Source of the DNA: DATKFM01 sp963851215
GTDB taxonomy: Bacteria > Pseudomonadota > Alphaproteobacteria > Dongiales > Dongiaceae
Direction: 5' to 3'
Length of the DNA: 64,000 nt
Assembly: GCA_963851215.1 (NCBI GenBank)
Contig: CAWKOG010000016.1
Span: 496,001 to 560,000, forward strand
Part shown: piece by piece, positions 8,784-18,126 of the stretch
Position numbering within the stretch: position 1 is the first letter of the stretch
Layout: each line of letters begins with the position of its first letter
Translations under genes and position numbers: made by a program
Notes under the pieces: generated by a model
Told to the model about the DNA's origin: nothing
The model's input: the letters and a program-made list of their open reading frames with translations, nothing else
Databases searched by the model: none

Positions 8784-10311
8784 CTACGCCGTGGGAACCA
8801 CGTCGAAGGCGATGCTGATCCGCGTTCCACCGGTGCTGAAGGGCAGCGTGCGATGGAAGAAGTAGGACGGGAAGAGCAGCATCAGCCCTTCCTCCGGCTG
8901 GATCAGGCGCAGTTCCGGCTTCGCGGTGAAGCGGTAATCCGGCAGCGGCTCGCCGAATTCGATCCATCCCGCCTGCTCCGTATCCGAAGCTGCCATGTCC
9001 GGCGGCACGCTCGCGTAATAGACGCCGCTGAGCCAGGCCTGCGGATGGATGTGCGGCGCCTGATAGCCCTGCCCTTCCATGACGACCGCCCAGGCGGACA
9101 GGCGCCAGCGGGCCGGCCGCTGCGCGGCGAATGCATGGGCCGAATCGGCAGGCATATCCTGCAAATACCGACGAACAGCGCCCTCCACGGCGCTGGCGAA
9201 AGCAGGCACCGGGCCGCCAGGTTTGAGCATGAGATCGCCGGTATGCCGGCCGCTCTTCGTCGCGTGGTTGCGCGGCTCGAACACCAGCGTCGGATGCGTC
9301 AAGGCATACTGCGAGATCGCCTTGTTGAATTCGGGAATGTCGTTGAAACCGGGCGGCGGCGGGATGCGTATCGGTTTCATCAGCCGGTCGAAATCCACCA
9401 GCGCCCGGGCGGCGGCAGTGTCGCCGTTTTCCAGCAGCATCGCCGCCTTGAAGGCGATGACGGCGGTGTCGCCGGGCCGCTGCCGCAGGCCGTCGCCGCA
9501 AGCCGCCAGCGCGCCCGCCGCATCGCCCTTGGCCCATAGTGCTTTCGCCAGATTGCCATGCACGCCCGCCGTATCCGACTTCCGCAACAGGAGCTGCCGG
9601 TAGCAATCGATCGCCTCGTCGAAGCGTCCCAGGGCATAGAAGACGCCGCCAAGCTGAAAGCGCGGCTTGGGATCCGCCGGGTCGATCTCGCTGGCCCGCG
9701 AAAACGCCGAACTCGGCTTCAAGCAAGTTCCCCCGACCCTGCTGCAACAGGCCGCGGTTGAACTGGGCGATGAACTCGCTCTTGTCCCCGGCGGGAACGC
9801 GGTCATAGATGGCGATCGCTTCGTCGTCCCGCCCCAGTTTCTGCAGGGCGAGCGCCAACGGCACCATGGCTGCCGTGAGCTGCGGGTTCAGTTCGAGGGC
9901 GCGCCCGTAGGCGACGGCGGCCTCATCGGGCTTGCCCGCCATGTCGGCGATCTGGCCGAGATTGTAGAAGGCGGCGACGTTGCGGGGATCGATCGCGAGG
10001 CACTGGTCGCAGGCGGCCCTGGCGTCTTCCATCTGTCCATTGCGGAGCAGCAGCACCACCAGGCTGTTCAGGGCCGGCGCCGAATCCGGACGCAGGCGAA
10101 GCGCGTCCCGCAACAGCTTGATGGCGCCCCAGGGATCGCCGCGCTGCGCCATCGCCTGTGCGCACAGTACCTTCGCCGGAATGTTGTCAGGCGCAGTGGC
10201 CAGGATTTCACCGCAGGCGCGCTCGGTATCCGCAAAGCGCCCCGCCCGATAGAGCGCCACGGCAGCCTGCAATCCGGCCGCGGCGGGCGTCGGTGTGTTC
10301 TGCCTATCCAT
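8784..10311 (-). CDS. TPR protein with C-terminal 2OG-Fe(II) oxygenase-like domain (frameshifted)
   Basis: The frame opens at ATG 10311 (MDRQNTPTP) and carries about seven tetratricopeptide repeats (for example AAFYNLGQIADMAGKPDEAA). After a break it continues as FSRASEIDPADPKPRF to the stop at 8784. The C-terminal ~210 residues look like a double-stranded beta-helix oxygenase: HIHPQAWLSGVYY supplies the HxH/HxD-type metal site and FPSYFFHRTLPF the distal His. The span is 3n+1. Dropping one base of the AA pair at 9710-9711 reads LEAESAFSRASEIDP. Such TPR-oxygenase proteins are usually putative hydroxylases of unknown target. It converges on the aminotransferase gene with an 8-bp gap. Confidence 0.75.
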
Positions 10312-10507
10312 TCTTGTCCAGCTAGCGATTGCCGCAGAGTCCGCACCGGCCATTGCCGGAAGCGTCTGCCGGACTATAACCGGCATCCGGGCAATCTTCA
10401 TCTGCAAAGCGCCCGCGCCGCTGGCCGCGTGCCGGAGGTGATTTCCTGCACTATCCAGATACCTGCGCCTATGCTGTGATACGCCCCACGATCGAGGGAA
10501 GCCCCGC

Positions 10508-11536
10508 ATGCAGAAGGCCGATACCGCTTCAAAGGCCCAACGCCGTCTCGCGGCGATCCTCAGTGCCGACGTGGCAGGCTATGCGCGCCTGATGAATGCC
10601 GATGAAGGCGGCACGCTAAACCTGCTGAGCGCGCACCGGGACATCACGGACCGGCTCATAGCCGGTCAGGGCGGCCGGATCGCCAACACCGCCGGCGACA
10701 GCATTCTTGCCGAATTCCCCAGCGCGGTGGATGCCCTGCAATGCGCCCTCGATATCCTCGAACGGGTCGGCGCGGTTAACAGGGAAATTCCGGAAGCGCA
10801 CCGCGTCATCTTCCGCATCGGCCTGCATGTCGGCGAAGTCATGGTCCGCGACGGCGACCTGTTCGGCGACGGCGTCAACATCGCCGCCCGCCTGCAAGGC
10901 CTCGCGCAGCCTGGCTCTGTGTGCCTGTCGGATGCGGCCCATCAGTTTGTGCATCGGGCCTTGCCGCTGAACTTCGAGGATCTGGGACCGCAGAAGATCA
11001 AGAACATCAACTCGGCAATCCGCGTCTATCTGGCGCGGCCGGCCGATGCCCCGCCGTCACCGGTGCTGCCGCCGGTGCATCGCCGGGCGATGGCGCATCT
11101 CTCGCGGCGCTTTAACGATCTCTGCAGCCATGCAGCGAATATCGTTACCAGCCGGGAAGGTTTGGAGCCTGTGGAGTTTGCCACCCTGGCCTCCGTGCAT
11201 GACGCTCCCGGCAACAATTCCCGGCGTCTGGCCGAGCGGATCGGCGTACCTACCGCCAAGGCGCTACGCTATATCGAGCACCTTGAGGATCGTGGGCTGA
11301 TACAATGCAAGACAGCCAAGGACGCAAACGAGCCGGGCACCTACGCGATAACTTCGCAAGGCACGAAGCTGCTTTTATCCGTAAGGCCGGAAATCTTCGA
11401 GGCCATGGAGCGCGTCACCGCATCCCTGTCGAACGACGAACGGGAAACGCTGCGGGAGCTGCTGGTGCGGGTCATCAAGGCAAATGACGCCAAAGATCAT
11501 GTCGAGAGTGATCCAGCGCCGCCTCGCGACCCCTGA
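10508..11536 (+). CDS. Class III adenylate/guanylate cyclase fused to a MarR-like winged helix
   Basis: 342 residues. The first ~175 form a class III cyclase domain: LSADVAGY provides the first metal Asp, NTAGDSILAEF the second (with Asn in the usual Lys position, as in many rhizobial-type cyclases), and GDLFGDGVNIAARL the Asn/Arg transition-state pair. Residues ~200-330 then form a winged helix of MarR type (NNSRRLAERIGVPTAKALRY, HLEDRGLIQCK, YAITSQGTKLLLSV). There is no membrane helix. The architecture suggests a cytoplasmic cyclase that also contacts DNA, or is controlled by a wing-bound ligand. That role is inferred. Confidence 0.8.
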   Translation: MQKADTASKAQRRLAAILSADVAGYARLMNADEGGTLNLLSAHRDITDRLIAGQGGRIANTAGDSILAEFPSAVDALQCALDILERVGAVNREIPEAHRVIFRIGLHVGEVMVRDGDLFGDGVNIAARLQGLAQPGSVCLSDAAHQFVHRALPLNFEDLGPQKIKNINSAIRVYLARPADAPPSPVLPPVHRRAMAHLSRRFNDLCSHAANIVTSREGLEPVEFATLASVHDAPGNNSRRLAERIGVPTAKALRYIEHLEDRGLIQCKTAKDANEPGTYAITSQGTKLLLSVRPEIFEAMERVTASLSNDERETLRELLVRVIKANDAKDHVESDPAPPRDP

Positions 11537-11563
11537 AACCGCCTGCGCAATCTGCGGCGCGGG

Positions 11564-11962
11564 TTAGCCCTGCCGCGGATCGCTCGTCCGCTTCTCGATC
11601 CTGAACCGCGAAAGGGCATCGTCGACCGTGGCCCAGGCGCGGCGCTGCCATTCCGCCTTGGCGTCGTCATAGGTCTTGAAGGGGCCGTACCATTGCTCGG
11701 TGCCCCCGGCGGGCTCGGTGAAATGCGTGTCCTTGTAGGCGCCGCCGACCACCCAGAACCAGGGCTCCGCCTGCTCGTCCTCTTCCTCGATGCGAAAGCG
11801 GGCATGGGCGTCATCCACCGTGGCCCAGGCGCGGCGCTGCCATTCCGCCTTGGCTTGGTCGTGGGTGCCGAAGGGGCCGGCCCGTTCCTCCGCGCCGCCG
11901 CCCTGCATCTTGGTAAAGGAGGTGTCGGTATAGATGCCGCCGACGACCCAATAGCGCGCCAT
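11564..11962 (-). CDS. DUF4170-like protein with two tandem repeats
   Basis: 132 residues made of two near-identical ~60-residue units. Unit 1 (WVVGGIYTDTSFTK ... GPFGTHDQAKAEWQRRAW) and unit 2 (WVVGGAYKDTHFTE ... GPFKTYDDAKAEWQRRAW) both end in ATVDDAxxRFRIE. This is the DUF4170-type fold, normally one unit long in alphaproteobacteria, so an internal duplication has occurred. There is no signal peptide. Function is unknown; some family members act in regulation or stress responses, but nothing here specifies that. Confidence 0.7.
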   Translation of the reverse strand: MARYWVVGGIYTDTSFTKMQGGGAEERAGPFGTHDQAKAEWQRRAWATVDDAHARFRIEEEDEQAEPWFWVVGGAYKDTHFTEPAGGTEQWYGPFKTYDDAKAEWQRRAWATVDDALSRFRIEKRTSDPRQG

Positions 11963-12084
11963 CGATATTCCCCTTAACGCCGCCGCTGCGGCCGGACTCT
12001 AACGCCTGGAGAGTCCGATGCAAGGCGCCGCTTGACGGCGGCCTCGCGATCCTATCAATAGGCCGCCCGGACAGGGAGGATGGC

Positions 12085-12861
12085 GTGAGCGTGCATAACG
12101 GAAAAGCGGGAAACGGCAATGGCCGCAGCCAGGCCACGCCCGCGGACTTCAAGATCATTTATGACGGTTTTCAGGCGCCGGTCTCCCGCTTCGATTGCGG
12201 CCGGAAATGCGCGCCCTTGAACGGCGGCGAGCCGGTCTGTTGCTCGACCCAGAACGCCGTGCCCCTGGTGATGAAGGCCGAGTTCGAACTGCTGAAGACC
12301 CGCAGCGAGCTCTGGCACAAGTTCAAGCCCTATGACGCCATCACCCGCAAGATCGTCCGCGAGCTGCATCACAGCTGCGCCGCCATCGAATGCAAGGGTG
12401 TCGCCCATTGCGAGCGCGACAACCGCAGCATGGCCTGCCGCGCCTTCCCCTTCTATCCCTACATCACCCGCGAGGGTGAATTCGCCGGCCTGGCCTATTA
12501 CTGGTCGTTCGAGGACACCTGCTGGGTGATCTCCAACCTCTCGGTGGTCGACAAGGGTTTCGTCGACGAGTTCGTGCGGGTGCATGAGTATCTGATGAAG
12601 GTGGACACCGACGAGCTGGAGAATTTCACCGCCTTCTCCGCCAATATGCGCCGGGTCTTTTCCCGCCGCCGCCGGTCCATCCCGGTGATCGGCCGCGATG
12701 GCAAATTCTACAAGGTGCTGCCGAAGAGCGGCCGCCTTGTGGCCACCGATCCGCGCAGGTTCCCCAAGCACGGCCCCTACAAAAGCGAGAAGTCCTACCG
12801 GCAGGCGGTGCGCGAGGCCGAGCACGGCACCGTCGAATTCACGGCGGAGCTCAGCCTCTAG
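12085..12861 (+). CDS. Cys-rich protein, YkgJ-like putative metal-cluster protein
   Basis: 258 residues from GTG 12085, with a strong ribosome site AGGGAGGA ending 4 bases upstream. It has clustered cysteines: FDCGRKCAP and EPVCCSTQN near residues 38-57, and HHSCAAIECKGVAHCERD...ACRAFPFYPY near 95-125. This arrangement recalls YkgJ/UPF0153-type zinc or iron chelating proteins, but the match is by pattern only. The last 11 bp overlap the convergent gene at 12851. The function is unknown. Confidence 0.6.
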   Translation: MSVHNGKAGNGNGRSQATPADFKIIYDGFQAPVSRFDCGRKCAPLNGGEPVCCSTQNAVPLVMKAEFELLKTRSELWHKFKPYDAITRKIVRELHHSCAAIECKGVAHCERDNRSMACRAFPFYPYITREGEFAGLAYYWSFEDTCWVISNLSVVDKGFVDEFVRVHEYLMKVDTDELENFTAFSANMRRVFSRRRRSIPVIGRDGKFYKVLPKSGRLVATDPRRFPKHGPYKSEKSYRQAVREAEHGTVEFTAELSL

Positions 12862-13612
12862 CCCTGTCGGCGACGAACGGCCGCTTGTAGAGGAAAGTTC
12901 CCAGCAGCACCCAGCGGCGGGCATCCGCCTCCTTTGCATCCCGCTTGGCCACCAGCGGCGTGGTGTAATGCCAGAACGGCAACCGGTAGGCCGTGAGGCC
13001 GCCGGCGGTGGCCACATCCACCACTTCGCTGAAATGCCCCTGCCTGGCATAGACCAGCCATTGCTGGGCCACGCCGCGGCCGGCCAGCGTGATGTGCATA
13101 TCCAGATAGCCGCGGCTGGCGGCGGCATCCTCGGGGTGGTGATCGTTGTGCGGCCCGGCATAATCGCCCGGCCCGTAGCACAGCGCCTGGATGCCCCAGC
13201 GCGGCCGGAACTCCCGCCCCGCCAGGGCCGCGGCGAAGGCACCGAAACTCTCGGACCGCAGCATGGCGACCAAACCCGCCGCCTCTGCCGCCTTGTAGGC
13301 CCGGGCACGCCGCCGGTCGAGATAGGCGGTTTTCACCCGCGCAGTCTTCGGCAGCATCTCGCTGTAGTTCCCGGTCATCTCCCACATCGCTTCAGGCGGG
13401 ATCGGCTGATCGATGGGGCTCAGGCTGTCATAAAGCTTGCGGTTCAGCAGCGCCGCGGCGGCGCGCGCCTTCTGCGGCTTGACCAGCCCAGCCGTCGCAA
13501 TGAAGCGGCGCCGCGGATCCGCCAACGCACCGCAGAGCGGCGAACTCCGCGCCAGAACACGGCGGCCCTCGCGGCTGAGCAGATCTTCGAATTCAGGTGG
13601 AAATCGGCGCAT
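12851..13612 (-). CDS. Conserved hypothetical, possible 2OG-Fe(II)-type oxygenase
   Basis: 253 residues. The central part reads CYGPGDYAGPHNDHHPED, and later FWHYTTPL. A His-x-Asp pair followed about 80 residues later by His is compatible with a cupin-like 2-oxoglutarate/iron oxygenase. The assignment is tentative. It starts inside the end of the upstream lipoprotein gene (20-bp overlap), so the two are translationally coupled, and it converges on the Cys-rich gene. Confidence 0.55.
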   Translation of the reverse strand: MRRFPPEFEDLLSREGRRVLARSSPLCGALADPRRRFIATAGLVKPQKARAAAALLNRKLYDSLSPIDQPIPPEAMWEMTGNYSEMLPKTARVKTAYLDRRRARAYKAAEAAGLVAMLRSESFGAFAAALAGREFRPRWGIQALCYGPGDYAGPHNDHHPEDAAASRGYLDMHITLAGRGVAQQWLVYARQGHFSEVVDVATAGGLTAYRLPFWHYTTPLVAKRDAKEADARRWVLLGTFLYKRPFVADRARG

Positions 13613-14381
13613 TGGCCGGGGGCGGCCGCAGCCACCTGCTCCGTTTCAGCAGGAAGATAATGGCGCCCAAGGGAACACCCACCTTGAGGATCAGCGGTGA
13701 AACCGGACCGAACTTGGCGAATCCGGCAGCCAGCAATGAGACATTGAGAAGCTTGAAACCGATCTCCCCGGTCGTCCAGTTCAACTGAAACTCCGTCACG
13801 CCGACGAGGATGAAGATGATCCACAGCCACTTGCGACGCGGCATGGGCGTCCGTATGCACTGCACAACCGCGAACAGGATGAAGATCGGATTGAAGATTG
13901 CCATGGCGAAGATGACGAAATGTTGAGGGCCCTTGCCGGCAAATGTAACCCTGTTCGCTTCCGTCCAGGCCTGATCACCCTTGTACAAGTGCAGACCTAC
14001 GACCGCCAGTTCGTCGCCGCGCCTGTTGAGAACAATCTCCGCCAGAATCCAGAACTCGTCGAAACGATACTGATAGTACATGTTGATACGGCGAGCGCCG
14101 TCGACTTCAAAAGTGCCGTAGTTGGCGATTTGTATGTCCTTTGATGCTGTCGCCGGAAGCAGCGCCGCCATTTCGGCCAAAGTTGCCCGGTCGGCAGTGG
14201 CGCGCAGCTCCGGTGACATCATCGCTTCGACGGCGGCAAAGTCCTGGGCTGCCAATAGGGCGACATGACGCTTGGCAAATTCATCCTCGTCCGTCGGCAC
14301 AGCAGCGGCGATTTGCGCCAGCGGATCGCAGGCGGCGAGCAGAAACAAGACAGGAAAGATGAGCGCGAGCCTTTTCAGCAT
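13593..14381 (-). CDS. Lipoprotein with C-terminal membrane helices, unknown function
   Basis: 262 residues starting at ATG 14381, chosen because it begins a clear lipoprotein signal (MLKRLALIFPVLFLLAACDP; lipobox LAAC). A soluble region of ~130 residues is followed by about three to four hydrophobic segments (FVIFAMAIFNPIFILFAVV, LWIIFILVGVTEFQ, FKLLNVSLLAAGF, GVPLGAIIFLLK). An N-terminal lipoprotein with C-terminal membrane helices is unusual, so the signal may simply be the first helix. It lies between a TPR membrane gene (58 bp upstream) and the overlapping gene at 12851. Confidence 0.6.
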   Translation of the reverse strand: MLKRLALIFPVLFLLAACDPLAQIAAAVPTDEDEFAKRHVALLAAQDFAAVEAMMSPELRATADRATLAEMAALLPATASKDIQIANYGTFEVDGARRINMYYQYRFDEFWILAEIVLNRRGDELAVVGLHLYKGDQAWTEANRVTFAGKGPQHFVIFAMAIFNPIFILFAVVQCIRTPMPRRKWLWIIFILVGVTEFQLNWTTGEIGFKLLNVSLLAAGFAKFGPVSPLILKVGVPLGAIIFLLKRSRWLRPPPANAPIST

Positions 14382-14439
14382 TTGCGCCTGTGCCGAGCAG
14401 AGCCTTCGAACCACTGAGGCGGACAAGCCTGTCGCTACA

Positions 14440-15177
14440 CTAAGTGTTCCGCTTGGCGATGTCATACCATTCGCGCTGGTCGCGGATGAAGGCCTTCCCC
14501 GCCTTGTCCAGGGAACGGATCACGTCCTGGAAATAGCGTCTCGCCTGGCCATGCTCACCCTGCTTCTGCAGAAACAGCCCGTAGCGTACCCGAGCCTCCG
14601 CACCCGAAAAGTAGTTGGCGACCGCTGCGTACTCACTGTTCGCCTCGTCGTTGCGCCCTTCCGCTTCGAGGCTGCGGGCGTAGAGCAGGTGGCCGTCCGC
14701 ATTCTCGAATTTCGGATTCTTCACCTTGAGATGGTCGAGCGTGGCTGTCGTCTCCTGGAACTGGCCGCAAGCGAACTGCGCCTGGGCCAGCGTCATCAGG
14801 AACATCGGATCGTCGCTGTAGAGACCGGTCGCCGCCGACTGCAGCAACGGCAGCGCCTTTGCCGGCTCGTTGCGGCGCAGATATTCCTCGGCCACTGCAA
14901 GCTTGTTCTGTGCGGTGTCGACTGTGTCGAGATTATCCATCAGCGCCCGCAACCGCCGGTCGGGATCGATGATATCCCGTGCCTTCTCGCCCGCCGCGAC
15001 GGCTTTTCGGCTGCGCATCAGATCCGGCGCCATCTCGGCAATCGTGTAGATGAGACAGCCGAGCGCCGAACCGATGATGAGCAGCCAGAGCCAGTTGCGA
15101 TTGCGGCCAGTCTTCACCGCATGCAGGCAGCAAATCACCTGCCAGACCATCACCAAGCCGCCAACCATATAGGGCAT
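14440..15177 (-). CDS. Membrane-anchored TPR protein
   Basis: 245 residues from ATG 15177, which has AGGGGA 9-14 bases upstream. Two N-terminal membrane segments (about residues 5-20 and 28-48, LWLLIIGSALGCLIYTIAE) are followed by a soluble domain with several TPR-like helical pairs (AEEYLRRNEPAKALPLLQSA, LLYARSLEAEGRNDEANSEY). The domain faces the cytoplasm or the periplasm depending on topology. It is the first gene of a probable three-gene unit reading to 12851. TPR membrane proteins usually act as scaffolds; no partner is evident. Confidence 0.65.
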   Translation of the reverse strand: MPYMVGGLVMVWQVICCLHAVKTGRNRNWLWLLIIGSALGCLIYTIAEMAPDLMRSRKAVAAGEKARDIIDPDRRLRALMDNLDTVDTAQNKLAVAEEYLRRNEPAKALPLLQSAATGLYSDDPMFLMTLAQAQFACGQFQETTATLDHLKVKNPKFENADGHLLYARSLEAEGRNDEANSEYAAVANYFSGAEARVRYGLFLQKQGEHGQARRYFQDVIRSLDKAGKAFIRDQREWYDIAKRNT

Positions 15178-15472
15178 GGTCGAGATTCCCCTGAATAAGA
15201 CGCCGCTGCCCGGCGGCAACCCCAGCCAGCCAGACCGCGCCCAGCATCCAATAGCGCCGCCAAAGAATCGTTAAGCCGTGACAGCGGTCACGAAGCCGTC
15301 CGGCGTTAACTCCAATTCACCTGCAACCCTCAGAAATCATGTGATTTAACGGATTCGGCTGGCGAACAGAGCTGTGCGCCCTGTCACTCCCGCCGGGCGG
15401 GTTCGACCCTAGATTTCCTCCTATCAACCGGCCGCAAAGCACCGGCCACGGTTTCAACAGGAGGTTGAGGTC

Positions 15473-15769
15473 ATGTCCCGCACCGTCTGGATTCCCTGCG
15501 CCGCATTTGCCCTGGCTGCCGGCCTGACCGCAGCGCCGGCGATCGCCCGGGATTTCGTCGATTTTCCGGAGAACCTGGGCGCCGGCCAGTTCGTGTCCAA
15601 CTGCAAAAGCCAGGGCGGCAGCGCCAGCATCGTCAGCGCCAGCACCGACGGCGGCAAGGCGATCAACTGCAGCAAGACTAACGGCACCAACGTGACCTGC
15701 GCCTTCGACGACATCGGCACGGTCTGCGTCGGCAGCACCGGCGGCAGCAACGGCGGCCGCCCGCAGTAA
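15473..15769 (+). CDS. Small secreted Cys-containing protein
   Basis: 98 residues preceded by AGGAGGTTGAGGTC, a near-ideal ribosome site. A signal peptide (residues 1-26, ending PAIARD) is followed by a ~70-residue Ser/Gly/Asn-rich mature chain with four Cys (NCKSQ, INCSK, TCAFD, VCVGS), enough for two disulfides. It is a lone gene followed by a convincing intrinsic terminator at 15866. No family is recognised. Confidence 0.65.
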   Translation: MSRTVWIPCAAFALAAGLTAAPAIARDFVDFPENLGAGQFVSNCKSQGGSASIVSASTDGGKAINCSKTNGTNVTCAFDDIGTVCVGSTGGSNGGRPQ

Positions 15770-15865
15770 CCCCGAGATTTCCGCCACCGGCCCGACGGGG
15801 CCGGCGGCTCTGCCGGATCGCAAGATCCGAGTTCTCGTGTATCGTTCCCCCTACTTCCAAATCAC

Positions 15866-15908
15866 GCGGGGTGGAGCCGGTGAACCCGGTTCCACCCCGT
15901 CCCCTTTT
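15866..15908 (+). terminator. Intrinsic terminator
   Basis: A 14-bp stem (15867-15880 with 15886-15899, CGGGGTGGAGCCGG paired with CCGGTTCCACCCCG, one G-T pair) with a 5-base loop is followed by TCCCCTTTT. It lies 97 bp after the small secreted protein and ahead of ubiD. Confidence 0.75.
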
Positions 15909-15987
15909 GCTGCGGTCCTGTTGCCTTGACGCGGCGGCGGAGATGCGGCCTGTCTAGGCCGGTCCGCCGAATCGATCTGGTAGCCGC

Positions 15988-17496
15988 ATGCCCTATTCCT
16001 CCCTGCGCGATTTCATCGACCGTCTGGAACGGGAGAAGCGCCTGGTGCGCGTGAGCGCGCCCGTGTCGCCTTATCTGGAGATGACGGAGATTCAGACGCG
16101 CCTGCTGGCCGAAGGCGGGCCGGCGGTGCTGTTCGAGAATGTCGTGGGGCAGGATGGCAAACGCTATGACACGCCCATGCTGGTCAATTTGTTCGGCACG
16201 GTAGAGCGCGTCGCCTGGGGCATGGACCGCGAGCCCGGCCAGCTCCGCGAGCTGGGCGAGACTCTTGCCTTCCTGAAGCAGCCGGAGCCGCCGGGCGGCT
16301 GGCGCGAGGCGCTGGACATGCTCCCCATGGTCAAGACCGTCATGGCCATGAAGCCGAAGACCGTGGGCGGCGCGCCCTGCCAGGAGGTGGTGCTGCAGGG
16401 CAGCGACATCGATCTCGGCCGGCTGCCGATCCAGACCTGCTGGCCCGGCGAACCGGCGCCGCTGATCACTTGGCCGCTGATCGTCACCAAGGGACCGGGA
16501 AAACGCAAAGAGGACGACTTCAATCTCGGCATCTACCGCATGCAGGTGACCGGCAAGAACCAGACGCTCATGCGCTGGCTGAAGCATCGCGGCGGCGCCC
16601 AGCATCATGCGCGCTGGAAGAAGGAGCGGCCCGAGCCCTTCCCTGCCGCCGCCGTCATCGGCGCCGATCCCGGCGTGATACTAGCCGCGGTGACGCCGGT
16701 GCCAGACACTTTGTCGGAATATCAGTTCGCCGGCCTGCTGCGCGGCCGCAAGGTGGAGCTGGTGGATTGCAAGACCGTGCCGCTGAAGGTGCCGGCGGAG
16801 GCGGAGATCGTGCTGGAAGGCCATGTGTCGCTGGAGGATTACCGCGACGAAGGCCCCTATGGCGACCACACCGGCTACTACAATTCCGTCGAGCAGTTCC
16901 CGGTCTTCACCATCAGCGCCATCACCATGCGGCGCCAGCCGATCTACCTCTCCACCTTCACCGGCCGGCCGCCGGACGAGCCGAGCATTTTGGGCGAGGC
17001 GCTGAACGACGTGTTCGTCCCCTTGCTGACCCAGCAATTCCCGGAGATCGTCGATTTCTGGCTGCCGCCGGAAGGCTGCTCCTACCGCATCGCGGTGGTC
17101 AGCATGAAGAAGGCGTATGCGGGTCATGCGAAGAGAGTGATGTTCGGCGTCTGGTCGTTCCTGCGCCAATTCATGTACACGAAATGGGTGATCGTCGTTG
17201 ACGACGACATCGACGCCCGCAATTGGCAGGACGTGATGTGGGCGATCTCAACGCGGATGGACCCGGCGCGGGACATCACCATCGTCGAGAATACGCCGAT
17301 CGACTATCTGGACTTCGCCTCGCCCGAGAGCGGCCTCGGCTCCAAGATCGGCCTCGACGCCACCAACAAGCTGCCGCCGGAGACGAAGCGCGAGTGGGGC
17401 AAGAAGATCAGCATGAGCGAGGACGTGGTGGAACTCGTCACGAAGAAGTGGCGCGAATACGGGCTGCCGGGGAGTGGACGGAAAATCTGGAAATAG
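15988..17496 (+). CDS. ubiD: UbiD-family decarboxylase
   Basis: 502 residues, the family's usual size. UbiD enzymes use prenylated FMN for reversible decarboxylation; the ubiquinone-pathway member acts on 3-polyprenyl-4-hydroxybenzoate. The motifs NLGIYRMQV (with the conserved Arg), PEPFPAAAVIGADPG, DEGPYGDHTGYYN and FTGRPPDEPSILGEALND are all intact, as are the Glu residues of the catalytic triad region. The flavin prenyltransferase UbiX is not in the window. The ATG lies just past the terminator at 15908. Confidence 0.9.
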   Translation: MPYSSLRDFIDRLEREKRLVRVSAPVSPYLEMTEIQTRLLAEGGPAVLFENVVGQDGKRYDTPMLVNLFGTVERVAWGMDREPGQLRELGETLAFLKQPEPPGGWREALDMLPMVKTVMAMKPKTVGGAPCQEVVLQGSDIDLGRLPIQTCWPGEPAPLITWPLIVTKGPGKRKEDDFNLGIYRMQVTGKNQTLMRWLKHRGGAQHHARWKKERPEPFPAAAVIGADPGVILAAVTPVPDTLSEYQFAGLLRGRKVELVDCKTVPLKVPAEAEIVLEGHVSLEDYRDEGPYGDHTGYYNSVEQFPVFTISAITMRRQPIYLSTFTGRPPDEPSILGEALNDVFVPLLTQQFPEIVDFWLPPEGCSYRIAVVSMKKAYAGHAKRVMFGVWSFLRQFMYTKWVIVVDDDIDARNWQDVMWAISTRMDPARDITIVENTPIDYLDFASPESGLGSKIGLDATNKLPPETKREWGKKISMSEDVVELVTKKWREYGLPGSGRKIWK

Positions 17497-17545
17497 GATA
17501 CAACCTCTGCGTGGCCCACAGGGATTGCGCTTCACCAGGTTGAAA

Positions 17546-18112
17546 ATGTCGGACGCCTCCGGAACTCGCCGCGAACTCGAGCGCGAAATGGGCCATAGCG
17601 AAAAGTTGCTTTGGTCCGGCCGCCCGGTGCAGGGTCTCAAGTTGCAGCGCAGCGATTTGTATACCATTCCCTTTTCGCTGCTGTGGGCCGGCTTCGCTGT
17701 TTTCTGGACGGCCAGCGTCTATCGATCCGGTGCGCCCCCGTTCTTTGCCCTCTTCGGCGCGGTCTTCGTACTGATTGGGCTCTATCTCGTTGTTGGCCGC
17801 TTCTTCTACGATGCCTGGCAACGCGCCCGAACCTACTATGGTCTGTCGAATAAGCGTGTACTCATCGTACATAAGTCAGGAAATCGGCGAATCACATCGC
17901 TGGACCTGGCTTCACTGGACGAGATCAACTTCACGGAAAACACCGGCGGCGGCGGCTCGCTGCAATTTGGCCGGGACAGTTTCTATGGCTCGAAAATGCT
18001 GGGTACCAGTTGGCCCGGAACGAGCCGCCACATGGCCCCCCGCTTCGAACTCGCAGACGACGCCCGCCGTGTCTATGACCTGATTCTCAGGGCGAGATCG
18101 GACGGAAGCTGA
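17546..18112 (+). CDS. Bacterial PH-like domain membrane protein
   Basis: 188 residues from ATG 17546, 49 bp after ubiD. Two hydrophobic helices (about residues 42-58 and 66-84) are followed by a beta-rich segment with YYGLSNKRVLIVHK, RRITSLDLASLDEINF and FELADDARRVYDLIL. The pattern of an N-terminal hairpin anchor plus a PH-like barrel resembles YdbS/YdbT-type proteins. Its role is unknown. Confidence 0.6.
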   Translation: MSDASGTRRELEREMGHSEKLLWSGRPVQGLKLQRSDLYTIPFSLLWAGFAVFWTASVYRSGAPPFFALFGAVFVLIGLYLVVGRFFYDAWQRARTYYGLSNKRVLIVHKSGNRRITSLDLASLDEINFTENTGGGGSLQFGRDSFYGSKMLGTSWPGTSRHMAPRFELADDARRVYDLILRARSDGS

Positions 18113-18126
18113 TCGTCTGATGGCGG

